Assembly: GCF_020982545.1 (NCBI RefSeq)
Contig: NZ_JAJKLK010000011.1
Location: 41,940 to 105,939, forward strand
DNA: 64,000 bases
Direction: 5' to 3'
Source: Streptomyces sp. MNU76
GTDB taxonomy: Bacteria > Actinomycetota > Actinomycetes > Streptomycetales > Streptomycetaceae
The position numbers were made by a program, and so were the translations under genes. Positions 25,967 through 35,384 of this stretch are shown here, one piece after another (positions within the stretch are counted from its first letter, which is position 1; the number at the start of each line of letters is the position of its first letter). The notes under the pieces were generated by a model. That model was not told where the DNA came from, did not search any database, and was given only the letters and a program-made list of their open reading frames with translations.

Positions 25967-26580
25967 GTAGCTGTTCCCTTCTTGATAGTGCGGGTGAAGT
26001 GCCAGTCGGTGATGCGGAGGTCGGTGAAGGTGCCGCCGCGGTCCGTGCCGGCCCACACCAGGTGGACCACCGCCTTGTCCCGGCCGCCGTCGCGGCGGGC
26101 GATGGCGGCCTGGATGCGGAAACGGGCGGTGGCGAACGCCGGGGCCACGGCCTGGTCCGAGTCGGGAAAGATCGTGGGCCACTTGGTGCGGCCGACTCCG
26201 GTGGCGTCCGCGCGCAGCAGCGCGCGGCCAGCGGTGAGCAACTCCCGCTCGTCATCGGCGGGAAGGTCGGCGGGCCAGGCGTCCTCCAGGTTCTGCTGGA
26301 CAGCCCGGTCGCCGGCGACGCCCTCGCCGTGCGGCGGCAGAGCGGACTCGAGGCCCGATGGTGTCGATGCGGTGGGTTTCGTGGAGGGAGCCGTGCTGGT
26401 GGCCGGCTTGCTGGCAGGAGGTACAGCGGCCGCAGACGACGGGTCCGTAGTCGCGTGCGAGGCCGTTGCCGCGGGCGGGGGTTTCTGGCCGTTCGGCACG
26501 CCCAGCAAGGCGATGCCGGCGACGGCGAGCATGACGGTGCTCAGCAACAGCAGACGCGGTGAGCGCGGAGTGGTGGTCAC
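25942..26580 (-). CDS. secreted or membrane-anchored transfer protein
   Basis: 212 residues from a GTG. A signal anchor (LLLLSTVMLAVAGIALLG) is followed by a long Ala/Pro/Ser/Thr linker and a C-terminal domain of about 120 residues (LRADATGVGRTKWPTIF, DKAVVHLVWAGTDRGG). The layout resembles accessory proteins in actinobacterial transfer operons. It has no catalytic motif that I can name. GTG start 4 bp overlap with the hydrolase gene. Confidence 0.55.
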   Translation of the reverse strand: MTTTPRSPRLLLLSTVMLAVAGIALLGVPNGQKPPPAATASHATTDPSSAAAVPPASKPATSTAPSTKPTASTPSGLESALPPHGEGVAGDRAVQQNLEDAWPADLPADDERELLTAGRALLRADATGVGRTKWPTIFPDSDQAVAPAFATARFRIQAAIARRDGGRDKAVVHLVWAGTDRGGTFTDLRITDWHFTRTIKKGTATWTPQPRT

Positions 26581-27728
26581 AGCAGTCGTGCTCCCCCCGC
26601 GTAGCCGGACATCGTGTTGACGGCGTCCTGGCGCACCACGGTGCCCGGGCGGGGGGCGTTGACCATCTGTCCGCTGCCCAGGTAGATCCCGACGTGATAG
26701 ATGGTGGAATCGCGGCCGGGAGCGGTGGCGAAGAAGACCAGGTCACCGGGCTTGAGCGCGAGTGTGCCGAGGCTGGCCGGGATCCGCTGACCGACACCAG
26801 CCTGGGAGGCCGCGACGCGCGGCAGGCTGATACCGGCCCTCGCGTACGCATACTGGGTCAGCCCGGAGCAGTCGAAACCCTTGATCCTCGTGCCGCTAGA
26901 ACCATTGGGTGAGCAGCAGATCCCGTGGCTCTTGCCGCTGGCGTTGCCGCCGCCCCAGGAGTAGGGGACACCCCGCTGGGAGAGTGCAGCCTCGATGACG
27001 GTGCGGACCTTGCCCGTGACGTTCTTCAGGTCCGGGTCCTTGGCTGCCGCCGTGTACTGGTCGATCCACCCGAGCACGTTGGTCACGTATTCGTCCGAGT
27101 GGTTGTACTGCAGGATCGCGGCCCTGAGCTGGGCGCGCTTGGAAAGGTCACGGCCGTTGCCGCACAGGTACACGGCGGCGCCGAGCGCGGCGTCGTCGGC
27201 GTTGTGCGGATCCGTCGTCTTGTCCCCGTTGCCGTCCTCCCCGATCGACTCCCAGGTGGAGGGCAGGAACTGAAAGGGGCCGACCGCGCGCTCCCCGGTC
27301 GCGGTGCCGTCCCAGCGCCCGTTGTCGGTGTCCGGGAAGACGGTGGTGTTTCCGCCAGCCCCGGAGCCGTTGAGGAGCACCCCGTAGATCTTCGGGATGA
27401 TGCCGCCGCCTGCGGCGATGTTCCGGCCGATGGCGTGGTTGGACTCGACCTTGGCGATCCCGGCCAGGATCGGCCAGCGCATGCCCTGGCACTTGGGCAC
27501 GTACTTTCCGACCTGCTGGACGGCCTTCTTGTAGGCGGTCAGCATCCGGGCAGGGATGTCCGCGGCGCTGCCGCCCTCGGCGATCCCACCGTCCTCCTGC
27601 GTACCGGTCTTGAGCGCGACGTACGCGCTGATCGCGTTCCCGACCGGCGCGGCACAGCACACGGCGGCGAACATCAGCAGCGCCACCACACATCCCCACC
27701 GCCGGACGCGGCGTCCAGGCCGGGTCAC
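26577..27728 (-). CDS. bifunctional lytic transglycosylase / NlpC-P60 peptidase
   Basis: 383 residues from a GTG. One N-terminal membrane segment (WGCVVALLMFAAVCCAAPVG) precedes a transglycosylase domain (PILAGIAKVESNH with the catalytic Glu near residue 95; AVGPFQFLPSTWE; AILQYNHSDEYV). The C-terminal NlpC/P60 domain has the nucleophile in GFDCSGLTQYAYA (Cys near 283) and the His in IYHVGIYLG (near 345). It cuts both glycan strands and peptides to let the secretion channel pass the wall. Overlaps the TrbL-like gene by 4 bp. Confidence 0.85.
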   Translation of the reverse strand: MTRPGRRVRRWGCVVALLMFAAVCCAAPVGNAISAYVALKTGTQEDGGIAEGGSAADIPARMLTAYKKAVQQVGKYVPKCQGMRWPILAGIAKVESNHAIGRNIAAGGGIIPKIYGVLLNGSGAGGNTTVFPDTDNGRWDGTATGERAVGPFQFLPSTWESIGEDGNGDKTTDPHNADDAALGAAVYLCGNGRDLSKRAQLRAAILQYNHSDEYVTNVLGWIDQYTAAAKDPDLKNVTGKVRTVIEAALSQRGVPYSWGGGNASGKSHGICCSPNGSSGTRIKGFDCSGLTQYAYARAGISLPRVAASQAGVGQRIPASLGTLALKPGDLVFFATAPGRDSTIYHVGIYLGSGQMVNAPRPGTVVRQDAVNTMSGYAGGARLL

Positions 27729-30509
27729 TCGTCTTCACCGTCCTCGTTCCGCCGCCGGGCCCGCTCCTGGCGCAGGCGTTCGGCCTCGGGCGCGGTCCGC
27801 CGCATCAGTTCCTGCATCCGGTCCCGCGCCTCTTCGCGCGCCCGGTTGCGTGCTCGCCCAACCCCCGGAAGAACCGGCCTGCCGAGATCGGGCCGAGGCT
27901 GCGGCGCCGGGCCGTTCCGGCGCGGGAGCGGTTGCGGGGGCGGCGTTGCCGTGGGACCGCCCGTCGGCGGAGTACGCCGCGCAGGGGCGGGTGCCGGACG
28001 GGCCGCCGGCCGTGGACGGGGTGCCGGCCGGGGGGTGGCGGCCGGTGTGGCTGCGGTCGGCAGCCGACGGCCGGTGAACGGGCCGGGGCCGCCGGCGTCG
28101 CTGTTCTCCCGGATGACCCGGGACACATGACGTCCCGTGTCGCCCCAGGCCCGGCCGTCCTCGCGGACGGTGTTGCCCCACACCCGCACCTGCTGGCGAG
28201 CGTCCTGGGAGTAGCGCGAGCCCCCGGACCGCGCCCGGCGGACGCCTGCCGGCAGGCCGACCGTGGCCCCGTACGCGGCCCGGCCGCCGCGGTTCAGGAT
28301 GCGGTATCCGCGGAAACGGACCAGCCGGTTGTGCGCCCGGGTCGACAGCAGCGTCCGGTCGCTGTTCTGGTCGTGCAGTACCTGGCCGGTGTTGCGGTCG
28401 ACGACCTGCCCCTGCTCGTTGCGGTACCGGTCGGGCGGGCCTGAGGGCCGCCGCGGCCCGGTACCGCCTGGACCACCATCCCCGCCGTCCGACGGCCCGC
28501 CCGCGCCGGGGTCGCCGTCGGCGGTGGGCTTGCGCCACTTGGCCAGCTGCTCCTTGTCCGGCCGGCGGCCGATCAGCAGCCAGTGGCCGCCCTTCGCACC
28601 GAGCCGAACACCCGCCCCGCCCACGGCGGCCGCCGCGGTGAGCGGGGCGAGCCCGCGCCCTGCTTCGGCGCCTGCATCGGCCAGCACCCGTCCGGTGTCC
28701 ACAGGCATGCCCGCGCCGTCGGCCAGCGATGCCAGCGCGCCCATCAGGCGCTGCCGGGTGCCGAGCAGCCCGAACCGGCCGCCCCGCCACCCGTGAAAGC
28801 GCGCAGGCCCCGCCGTAACCGCCCAGCCCGACGGGCGAGTTCATGGCGAGCGCGGCGCCGAGCTCGGAGGTGTCGCCGGGCATGTGGGTGCCGCCGACCT
28901 TGGCGTAGCGCATCCGCATGGCCATACGCCGCCCGAAGGAGGCGATGCCGGTCAGGAGCCTGCGGTGCCCGGCCGCGCCCGCGACGGCCAGGACGTCGAT
29001 GAGCAGGATCCGCTCCACCATCAAGTCGGGCCCGTCGGTGATGGTGGCGTCCACGGCGATGCCGAAGAACGGGATGAACGCGCAGATCCCGACCACGGTC
29101 AGGACCGAGATGCCCCAGATCGACAGCCATTTCCACACGGACTGGCGTGCGGGCCCGGGCAGCATGCCGGCGATGAAGGTGACACCACCCGCAGCCGCGG
29201 CCGCCACGCAGATGCCCTGGGTGCCCAGCAGCACGATGGCGCTGGAGAGCAGCATGCCGCAGATGAACAGCGCGGCGATGAGCAGCAGGGCGGCGCCGCC
29301 GACGCGCCACCAGGTGGGCTTCTGCGCATAGTCGGCACACGCTTTGCCGACGTCGCCGGCCTTCTTCATGTCCTGCATGAAGGCGTAGAACTCGCGGTCC
29401 TCGTCCGTGACGATCGCATTCGATGCATCCAGCAACTCGCCGCCTGGTGTCAGGGACGGCAGGTCGTCGCTGGAGGGCGTGTCGCCGTCGTTGCGCTCGC
29501 AGTACTTTTTAGCCTCGCCTCTGATCAGCTCGCAGGGGTCTTTCTCCTCGTCGTCGGTATCGCTCTCGCAGACCTTCCTCGCCTGGCCGTCGAGCAGGGA
29601 GCAGTTGTTCTTCTCGCCTTCGCTGTCCTTGCCGTCGGCCTTGTACCCGCCGGTTATCCATTTCAGGTGGACCGCGTAGGCCTTGCGGTCGGCGGTCTTG
29701 GCCGGGTCGAGGATGCGCCCGTACTGCAGCAGCATGTACGGCTTCACGATCAGCGCGTTGGTGATCGAGTCCTGGATCGGGCGGGCCACCTCTTCGGCGG
29801 AGACAGGCTTGTCGCCTTCACTTTCCAGGCACTTGACCTCCTGCATGCCGGCCATGCCGGCGCACGGGCCACGGCTGGCGAGCTTGCCGCCCCAGTCGTA
29901 GGAGTTGACGCTCTGCTGGGCGACCTCGGCGGCCACCTGCTGGGACTGCCCCAGGGGTCCGTCCTGGGCGAGCAGCGTGTCAGGGCGGATGAGAGCCGAA
30001 GCGGCGATCGCCCCGATGAGCAGGGTCAGGAAGATCTCGCCCAGACCGCGGCCGACACGACCGCGCACGATCATGAACCCCGCGAAAACAAACGCCCAGG
30101 CCAGCAGCAGACCCTTCAGCCCGAGCGTGTCGACGACCACGTTGTCGTAGGTGTCGGCGACCTTCTGAGCCGGACGGGTCAGGATCTTCAGCAGCGGGAA
30201 CCGGAAGGCCAGCTCGATCGCCCACCCCGCCAGGCCGACCAGCAGCCGGATCAGGGTGAAAAGCCCGGACAGGGCGAAGGCCAAGGCCTGCGTCTTGAAG
30301 GCAATGAGGGAGCCGCCGTCGGCGTTCAGCTCGTAGCCGTTGATCGGCACCCCCTCGGAGGAGGTGATGTTCAGCGGCGCGAGCAGGTCTCCGGTCTCGC
30401 TGTTGCTGCTGGCCGCGTACACGACCTGGCTGTTCACCAGGAGGAACACGCCGGTGAGCAGCACCACGAAGCCGGCCGAACGCAGAGTCGCGCGGTCTGG
30501 ACGGAACAC
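27725..30509 (-). CDS. TrbL/VirB6-like polytopic transfer protein, split by a frameshift
   Basis: Starts at GTG 30509. The N-terminal part has a signal-like helix (FVVLLTGVFLLVNSQVVYA) and many membrane segments (LFTLIRLLVGLAGWAIELAF; LLLAWAFVFAGFMIV; VGGAALLLIAALFICGMLL), with a Cys-rich acidic loop between. At about 28,815 the frame ceases to make sense. A shift by one base restores a continuing product (RFHGWRGGRFGLLGTRQ then MGALASLADGAG) to the stop at 27725, with a long Pro/Arg-rich tail. The GGGG run there would give the correct frame if one G were removed. Probably one protein of about 925 residues in related elements; VirB6-like core of the channel. Confidence 0.65.
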
Positions 30510-30510
30510 T

Positions 30511-30861
30511 TCAGCGCCGCCTTTGCCCAGCAGCGGACCGCAGCCGCCACACCACCAGGGCAGCCACACCCGCACCGGCGGGCACCAGCCTCCACGCGGC
30601 ACCGGCCGTGTCCTGCTGACCGGCGGCGGTGGTGGCCCCGCGCTCGCAGTACGCCTTGGCCGGCCCGACGATCAAAGCGCAGGGATCGTGGTGCACGGGG
30701 CGCGCATCGGCGGCGAATGCCTGCCCGGTGTGAGGCCACCACGCGTCCGGCAGGCCCACCCCGAGAGCGAGGATGACCGCGCCGGCGACGACGGCGATCA
30801 CAGCGAGGACACTCACGGCCGCGGCGACGCGCCGGGAACGGTCCCAGGACGAAGTGGTCAT
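30511..30861 (-). CDS. small membrane protein of the transfer operon
   Basis: 116 residues. Two membrane helices (VAAAVSVLAVIAVVAGAVILALGVG at the N-terminus, WRLVPAGAGVAALVVWRL near the end) enclose a short outside loop with two Cys (DPCALIVGPAKAYCERG). That loop resembles the Cys loops of the TrbL-like neighbour (DPCELIRGEAKKYCER), so the two may be related or interact. The ATG overlaps the VirB4-like stop by 1 bp. Confidence 0.6.
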   Translation of the reverse strand: MTTSSWDRSRRVAAAVSVLAVIAVVAGAVILALGVGLPDAWWPHTGQAFAADARPVHHDPCALIVGPAKAYCERGATTAAGQQDTAGAAWRLVPAGAGVAALVVWRLRSAAGQRRR

Positions 30862-33545
30862 CAGACGTGCTCCTTCGGACGGGCGTCCACGGCCTCACCG
30901 GCAGCGGGTGCGGAGCGCGGTGCGGCGCTCGTGCGGCGTCCCGGCGTGGTGGTGATGGAGGTGGTGATGCGCTGGATGCGGGGGATGGAGACCTTGACGC
31001 GGCCGGTGTTCTGCCGCGGGCAGGTCAGCAGGAACTCGCCCTCCCGGCCCTTCTGGCCGACGGGGGACAGACCGGTGGTCACCAGCCGCAGCAGCTCCGG
31101 GGCGCCTGGGTCGAGGCCGACGAACTCCAGTCCGCGGCGGGCACGCTCGCGGTCGGCGGTGCGGGCGAGCGCCCGGTAGGCCATCAGGCCCCGGTCGGGG
31201 CCGAGTTCCTCGGCGTCGTGGGATGCGCCGAGCAGCCCGGCGCCGTGCTTGCGGCCGTCGTGGAGGATCTCGTGGACCAGGGCGGTGCCCTCGGCGGACG
31301 AGGTGAGCCAGTACAACTCGTCCAGGACCACGGCGGTGAACCTGTTGGGGTCCTCGAACGCGGTCTGCCGGGCGATCGCGGCGATCAGGTAGAGCACCGC
31401 GCGCCCGATCAGCGCCTCCAGCGGCTGCTGGTGCAGGACCTCGGGCTTGTCGAACGCTGCCTTCGGCGGCAGTTTCAGACCGGTCGTGGTGATCACGATC
31501 ATGTCGGTGCTGCTGGAGGCGTCCAGCCGGACCGGCGGCAGGGCCGGGTCGAAGACCATCCGGGCGAGGGAGTTGGTGGCGACGACGCGGATGAGGCCGG
31601 CGAGAGTGGCGGCCGCGTCCTGCCGCTTGCCCGCCTCGCTCGTGGCCATCTCCTCGAGGACTCGAAGGACGCGGTGCATGGACGGCTCCGGGCCGGCGGC
31701 GGCCTGCTCCACTGCGTGGTGCAGGACCTCGCCGCCTGTGCTCATCGGGCCGATGCCGAGCTGCAGGGTCAGGTAGGACAGGGCGTAGTGCCGTCCCTCG
31801 GGCCCGGTGAACATCCGCAGGGGGTCGATGGACACCTCTGCCTGCGCGGCGTCGATGATCTGGACGCGGCCCTTGGCGGCGGTCCGGGCGAAGGTGGCCC
31901 ACTCGCGCACGGGCGTGCGGTCGATGCAGATCGCGCAGCCGCCGCGCGCCCATACGGCCTCGGCGATCAGCTTCTGCAGCACGCTCTTGCCCGCGCCGAG
32001 ATCGCCGACGATGCCCATCGACGCCGACGCGTCGACCTTGGGCGCGTCCGCCACGTTGATCATCACGGGGCGTGTGGTGCCGCTGTCCAGGTCGATGCCG
32101 AGGAACATCCCGTTCGGGTCGCCGACCTCCGCGGCGGTGAAGGCCCCGGAAAGCGCCCAGTCCTCGCTGATCTGGTGCTGGGTGAACTCCCGCACCACCC
32201 CGGGCCGCACCGTGCCGGGCAGGCCCAGAGTGAAGAGAGCCTCCTGCAGGCCAGCCGGGCGCACGGCGCGGTAGTCGGCGCCGCCGAGCAGCGCGGCCAG
32301 GGCGCGGGCCCGGGCGTCGCACACTGCGGCGGTCGGCCCCCACACCGTCAGCACGGTGACCGACTGGACCTCGACCTCCACACTGGTGCGGGAGAGACGG
32401 GCGTCCAGCTCGCCGAGGTCGCGGGCGGCCTCCGTGAGCGAGGCGGGCATGCCGGTGGGGCGGGCGTCGTACTGGTCGGCCTGGTCGATCAACTCGTTCT
32501 TCTTGCGCCGGACCTGGTCGCGGGCCTTCTCCGCAGGCACGAGCGTGAGGTCGACGGTGTAGTCGACGGGGAAGTCCAGCAGCTCCAGCTGGGCGAACAG
32601 ATCCGCGGCGTCCTGGCCGACGGCGGGCGGGCACTCGGCCAGCGCCAACTGCGCCTGGTAGCCGACCCCGGCGTCCGTCTCGACCTGCAGCCAGCGCCGC
32701 CCGAGCGGAGAGCCGGTGTTCAGCCGCCACCAGGCCTTGCGACCCGACCGCGTGAGCTGTCCCGCGCTCTTGAGCTCGTCGACGTCGTCGAGCTCGGGGT
32801 CGATACCGCCTTCCTGCAGGCGGACCTGGCCGAGGTCGGCGTAGCTGGGGGAGCGCAGTACGCCGTCCCGGATGCGCCCGCCGTACAGTTCGCTGCTCTC
32901 GGCCTCGGCGAGCAGCGGCTCCGCGAGGCCGCGGTGGAGGGCGTGCTGGATCAGCCACACGATCTCCGCCGGTCGGGCGGGGCGGAAGGCTATGCCGCCG
33001 GCGAGGGCGGCCTCCACGCGGGAGGCCTGCTCGCGGTAGGCGGTCACCTCGCGCCGTGCCACCGGCGCCGGCCGCATGCCCAGCATCGGGGACAGCTCGG
33101 CCCATGCCGCGCCGAGGGACGCCGACACCTGCAGGCCGGCGCTCTCGGTCTGCAGCGGCACCGCCAGCCACAGGGTGCGGCGGTGCATCTCCTGGTCGTC
33201 CAGCAGGTCCAGGGTGGCCTCGACGTTCTCCACCCACGGGTGCCGGCCCGCACCGGGTGCCTGCTCGGCCGGCTCGATGCCCTCGATCATGCGCAGGGCG
33301 ACCTCGCCAGGGTCGACCTGTGCGCAGATCCCGAACAGGCGCGGTGCCCCGGACAACGACCGCACCAGATGTGTGATCTTGGCGAGCTGTTCGTCACGGA
33401 CGGCAGCGGGCACGTACGTGCCCTGGACGGTCTCCTCCACCCGTCCCTGCGCGTCCGGGCCGGGGTGAAGACGGTAGAGGGCCCACACGCTGCCCTGCGT
33501 CGACCACACCAGGTGCCCGGCGATGTGACGGATCGGAACCCTCAC
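30861..33545 (-). CDS. VirB4/TraE-like ATPase of the transfer channel
   Basis: 894 residues from a GTG at 33545 overlapping the previous stop (GTGA). The N-terminal half is the VirB4-type region (IAGHLVWSTQGSVWALYRL near the start). The motor domain has Walker A GDLGAGKSVLQKLI (near residue 511), GCAICIDRTP, and a late FTAVVLDELYWLTSS Walker B and GLLGASHDAEELG. It energises the assembly of the mating channel. Upstream neighbour encodes the PrgI-like protein, the usual order in Gram-positive systems. Confidence 0.85.
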   Translation of the reverse strand: MRVPIRHIAGHLVWSTQGSVWALYRLHPGPDAQGRVEETVQGTYVPAAVRDEQLAKITHLVRSLSGAPRLFGICAQVDPGEVALRMIEGIEPAEQAPGAGRHPWVENVEATLDLLDDQEMHRRTLWLAVPLQTESAGLQVSASLGAAWAELSPMLGMRPAPVARREVTAYREQASRVEAALAGGIAFRPARPAEIVWLIQHALHRGLAEPLLAEAESSELYGGRIRDGVLRSPSYADLGQVRLQEGGIDPELDDVDELKSAGQLTRSGRKAWWRLNTGSPLGRRWLQVETDAGVGYQAQLALAECPPAVGQDAADLFAQLELLDFPVDYTVDLTLVPAEKARDQVRRKKNELIDQADQYDARPTGMPASLTEAARDLGELDARLSRTSVEVEVQSVTVLTVWGPTAAVCDARARALAALLGGADYRAVRPAGLQEALFTLGLPGTVRPGVVREFTQHQISEDWALSGAFTAAEVGDPNGMFLGIDLDSGTTRPVMINVADAPKVDASASMGIVGDLGAGKSVLQKLIAEAVWARGGCAICIDRTPVREWATFARTAAKGRVQIIDAAQAEVSIDPLRMFTGPEGRHYALSYLTLQLGIGPMSTGGEVLHHAVEQAAAGPEPSMHRVLRVLEEMATSEAGKRQDAAATLAGLIRVVATNSLARMVFDPALPPVRLDASSSTDMIVITTTGLKLPPKAAFDKPEVLHQQPLEALIGRAVLYLIAAIARQTAFEDPNRFTAVVLDELYWLTSSAEGTALVHEILHDGRKHGAGLLGASHDAEELGPDRGLMAYRALARTADRERARRGLEFVGLDPGAPELLRLVTTGLSPVGQKGREGEFLLTCPRQNTGRVKVSIPRIQRITTSITTTPGRRTSAAPRSAPAAGEAVDARPKEHV

Positions 33546-34117
33546 CGCGCACCTCCGTCCTGCCCGGTGAGGGCGAGCAGCTGCTGCACACCCGACACCG
33601 GAGGCGCCGGCACTGCGGGAGCAGCCGGTTCCGCGTGGTGGCGCGTGGACGAGCGACCTGCGGCAGGGTCCGTGTGCGCTGCCCGGGAGGCACGCTGCAC
33701 ATCCGGACGGGACGGTGCGGCTGCCGCGGCGAGAGCGGGCGCATCCTCGATCGTGAAACCGCCGAGCAGGGGACGGGACCCGCGGTCGCGCGCGGCCCGT
33801 CCACCGATGCGCCCTCCGCGGGGCTGCCAGGTAAGCAGCACCCAGCCCAACGCCGCCTGCATCGGGGCGCGGCCCCGGATCTTCGGCCGGCGTACGGCCC
33901 AGATCGTCAGCAGCCAGGCCACGAGCGGAAACGGTCCCATCCACGACCACCAGCCGATGGTCTTGATGAGAAGAAATCCGCCGACGACGGCGACCGCGAT
34001 CTGCGCGGGGGTGTACGGGCCGAGCGGGATCTTCCAGTCGGCAACCTTGCCCAGCACCCACGGGTGACGGCGGGCGGAGGTGTAGAAGCGGCCCACCCGG
34101 CCGGCGGCCGCGGTCAC
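33542..34117 (-). CDS. PrgI/SCO6880-like membrane protein
   Basis: 191 residues. GTG at 34117 was chosen because it overlaps the upstream TGA (GTGA). Two closely spaced membrane helices (YTPAQIAVAVVGGFLLI and WMGPFPLVAWLLTIWAV), each flanked by basic residues, and a Pro/Ala/Arg-rich soluble tail fit the PrgI-like family, which sits before the VirB4 ATPase in Gram-positive type IV systems and acts with it at the membrane. Confidence 0.65.
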   Translation of the reverse strand: MTAAAGRVGRFYTSARRHPWVLGKVADWKIPLGPYTPAQIAVAVVGGFLLIKTIGWWSWMGPFPLVAWLLTIWAVRRPKIRGRAPMQAALGWVLLTWQPRGGRIGGRAARDRGSRPLLGGFTIEDAPALAAAAAPSRPDVQRASRAAHTDPAAGRSSTRHHAEPAAPAVPAPPVSGVQQLLALTGQDGGAR

Positions 34118-34455
34118 AGCCAGCCCCCAGCGCCAGGCGAGTGCACGCGGGAGGCCGGGAGCTCGGACTGGACGACGCCCGGGACGGCGGGTGCGCCCTT
34201 GGAGGGGTTGTTCACCTCGTCCTCGAACATGTTCGCGAGGCTGTCGCGCGAGTTGTAGAGACCCAGCGCGATCACCATCAGCAGCAGGGCGCCGATCCCC
34301 GCCTTCAGCGAGAATTTCTGGATCATGGTGACGACGACGAGGACGAGCAGACCGGCCTGCAGGCCCTTGGTCGCCCAGTTCTTGAACATGTTGATCCACG
34401 AGTTGCCGAGGTCGTCCAGCTGCCCGGCGAGCATCAGGTTGTGCACCGTGTTCAC
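34114..34455 (-). CDS. small two-helix membrane protein of the transfer operon
   Basis: 113 residues from a GTG overlapping the upstream TGA. Two hydrophobic segments lie close together (LQAGLLVLVVVTMIQKF and GIGALLLMVIALGLY), after an amphipathic N-terminus. The size and position between TcpC and PrgI-like genes resemble the small pilin- or VirB3-like proteins of transfer systems. The role is inferred from context only. Confidence 0.6.
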   Translation of the reverse strand: MNTVHNLMLAGQLDDLGNSWINMFKNWATKGLQAGLLVLVVVTMIQKFSLKAGIGALLLMVIALGLYNSRDSLANMFEDEVNNPSKGAPAVPGVVQSELPASRVHSPGAGGWL

Positions 34456-35384
34456 CGCGCACCGCCGTCCTGGACCGTGCCGGACTCCAGCGCTGCGACT
34501 TCCCACCGGCCCGAGCGGGCCTTGAGCACGAGTTCGTACGCCAGCGGCCACCGGCCGTCGGCGTCCCGGGCCTCCGCCTGGACGAGGACACGCACCTTCG
34601 TGCCGTCGGCCGGCACCTGTTCGGCGGACGCGGCCTCCTCGACGGCGGACACCTGCTGGACGGAGACCGCCGTGTACGGGGCGGGGGAGACAGCCGACAG
34701 CGTCACACCGGGAGCCAGGTAGCGGCTCACCTCTCCGGAACCGGTCAGGTACGCGGCGAAGAACTCCCCGACCGCGGACGACAGATCACCCTCAGGGACG
34801 CTCACGCCGTACGACGACTTCGCCACCTCGGCCCGGGCCGGACCGGCCACCACGCCGGGCGCACCGGTCACCGCGAACGAGGCGCCCGCGCCCCCGGCAG
34901 CAACCGGCACGGCGTAGTAGCGCAACCGTCCGTCGGCGTACTGCGCAGCCACCGTCACCGACCACGTGCCGCCGGTGCGCTGCGCACTGCGCACCGCCGT
35001 CACGGACTGCGGCTTCGACTGCGCACCCGCGGCCGGGTCCGGCAGTTCGACGTCGGGCGCGAGCGCCTGCGCAAGCCGCGCCTGCGCAGTCGTCGCGTCG
35101 TCCGCGCTGCTGCGCAACCACGCGCTGACGAACAGCTGCGCATAGCCGCCCGGGTCGGCGCCGGCTGCCGAAGTGCGCACGGCGGTGGGCTTGGCCGGGG
35201 TGGCCGCCTCGACCGTGGTCGGGGTGGAGGCGACGGCGACGCACAGGGCGATCGGGCCGGCCGCGATGACGGTCCAGACCGCCAGACGCGAGAGGCGTAC
35301 GCGGCGCCGCATCGCCTCCAGACGGGCGCCGGCCGCCATCGGAGCAGCAGCCTCGCTCTCCGAGGCCTGCTTGGCAGGGGACAT
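34452..35384 (-). CDS. TcpC-like conjugal transfer protein
   Basis: 310 residues. ATG at 35384 was chosen because GGGAG lies seven nt upstream; a TTG two codons earlier is too near that site. A membrane helix (LAVWTVIAAGPIALCVAVAS) is followed by two NTF2-like domains (GYAQLFVSAWLRSSADD; VGEFFAAYLTGSGEVSRYLAPG; WPLAYELVLKARSGRWEV) as in TcpC/VirB8-type channel proteins. It is the first gene of the minus-strand transfer operon. TGCGCA is unusually frequent within its sequence. Confidence 0.75.
   Translation of the reverse strand: MSPAKQASESEAAAPMAAGARLEAMRRRVRLSRLAVWTVIAAGPIALCVAVASTPTTVEAATPAKPTAVRTSAAGADPGGYAQLFVSAWLRSSADDATTAQARLAQALAPDVELPDPAAGAQSKPQSVTAVRSAQRTGGTWSVTVAAQYADGRLRYYAVPVAAGGAGASFAVTGAPGVVAGPARAEVAKSSYGVSVPEGDLSSAVGEFFAAYLTGSGEVSRYLAPGVTLSAVSPAPYTAVSVQQVSAVEEAASAEQVPADGTKVRVLVQAEARDADGRWPLAYELVLKARSGRWEVAALESGTVQDGGAR

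Noticed and set aside
30867..34067. A 1066-codon open frame on the plus strand opposite the VirB4-like gene
   Set aside because: It is the antisense shadow of a strongly supported ATPase gene; composition is low complexity with no domain.
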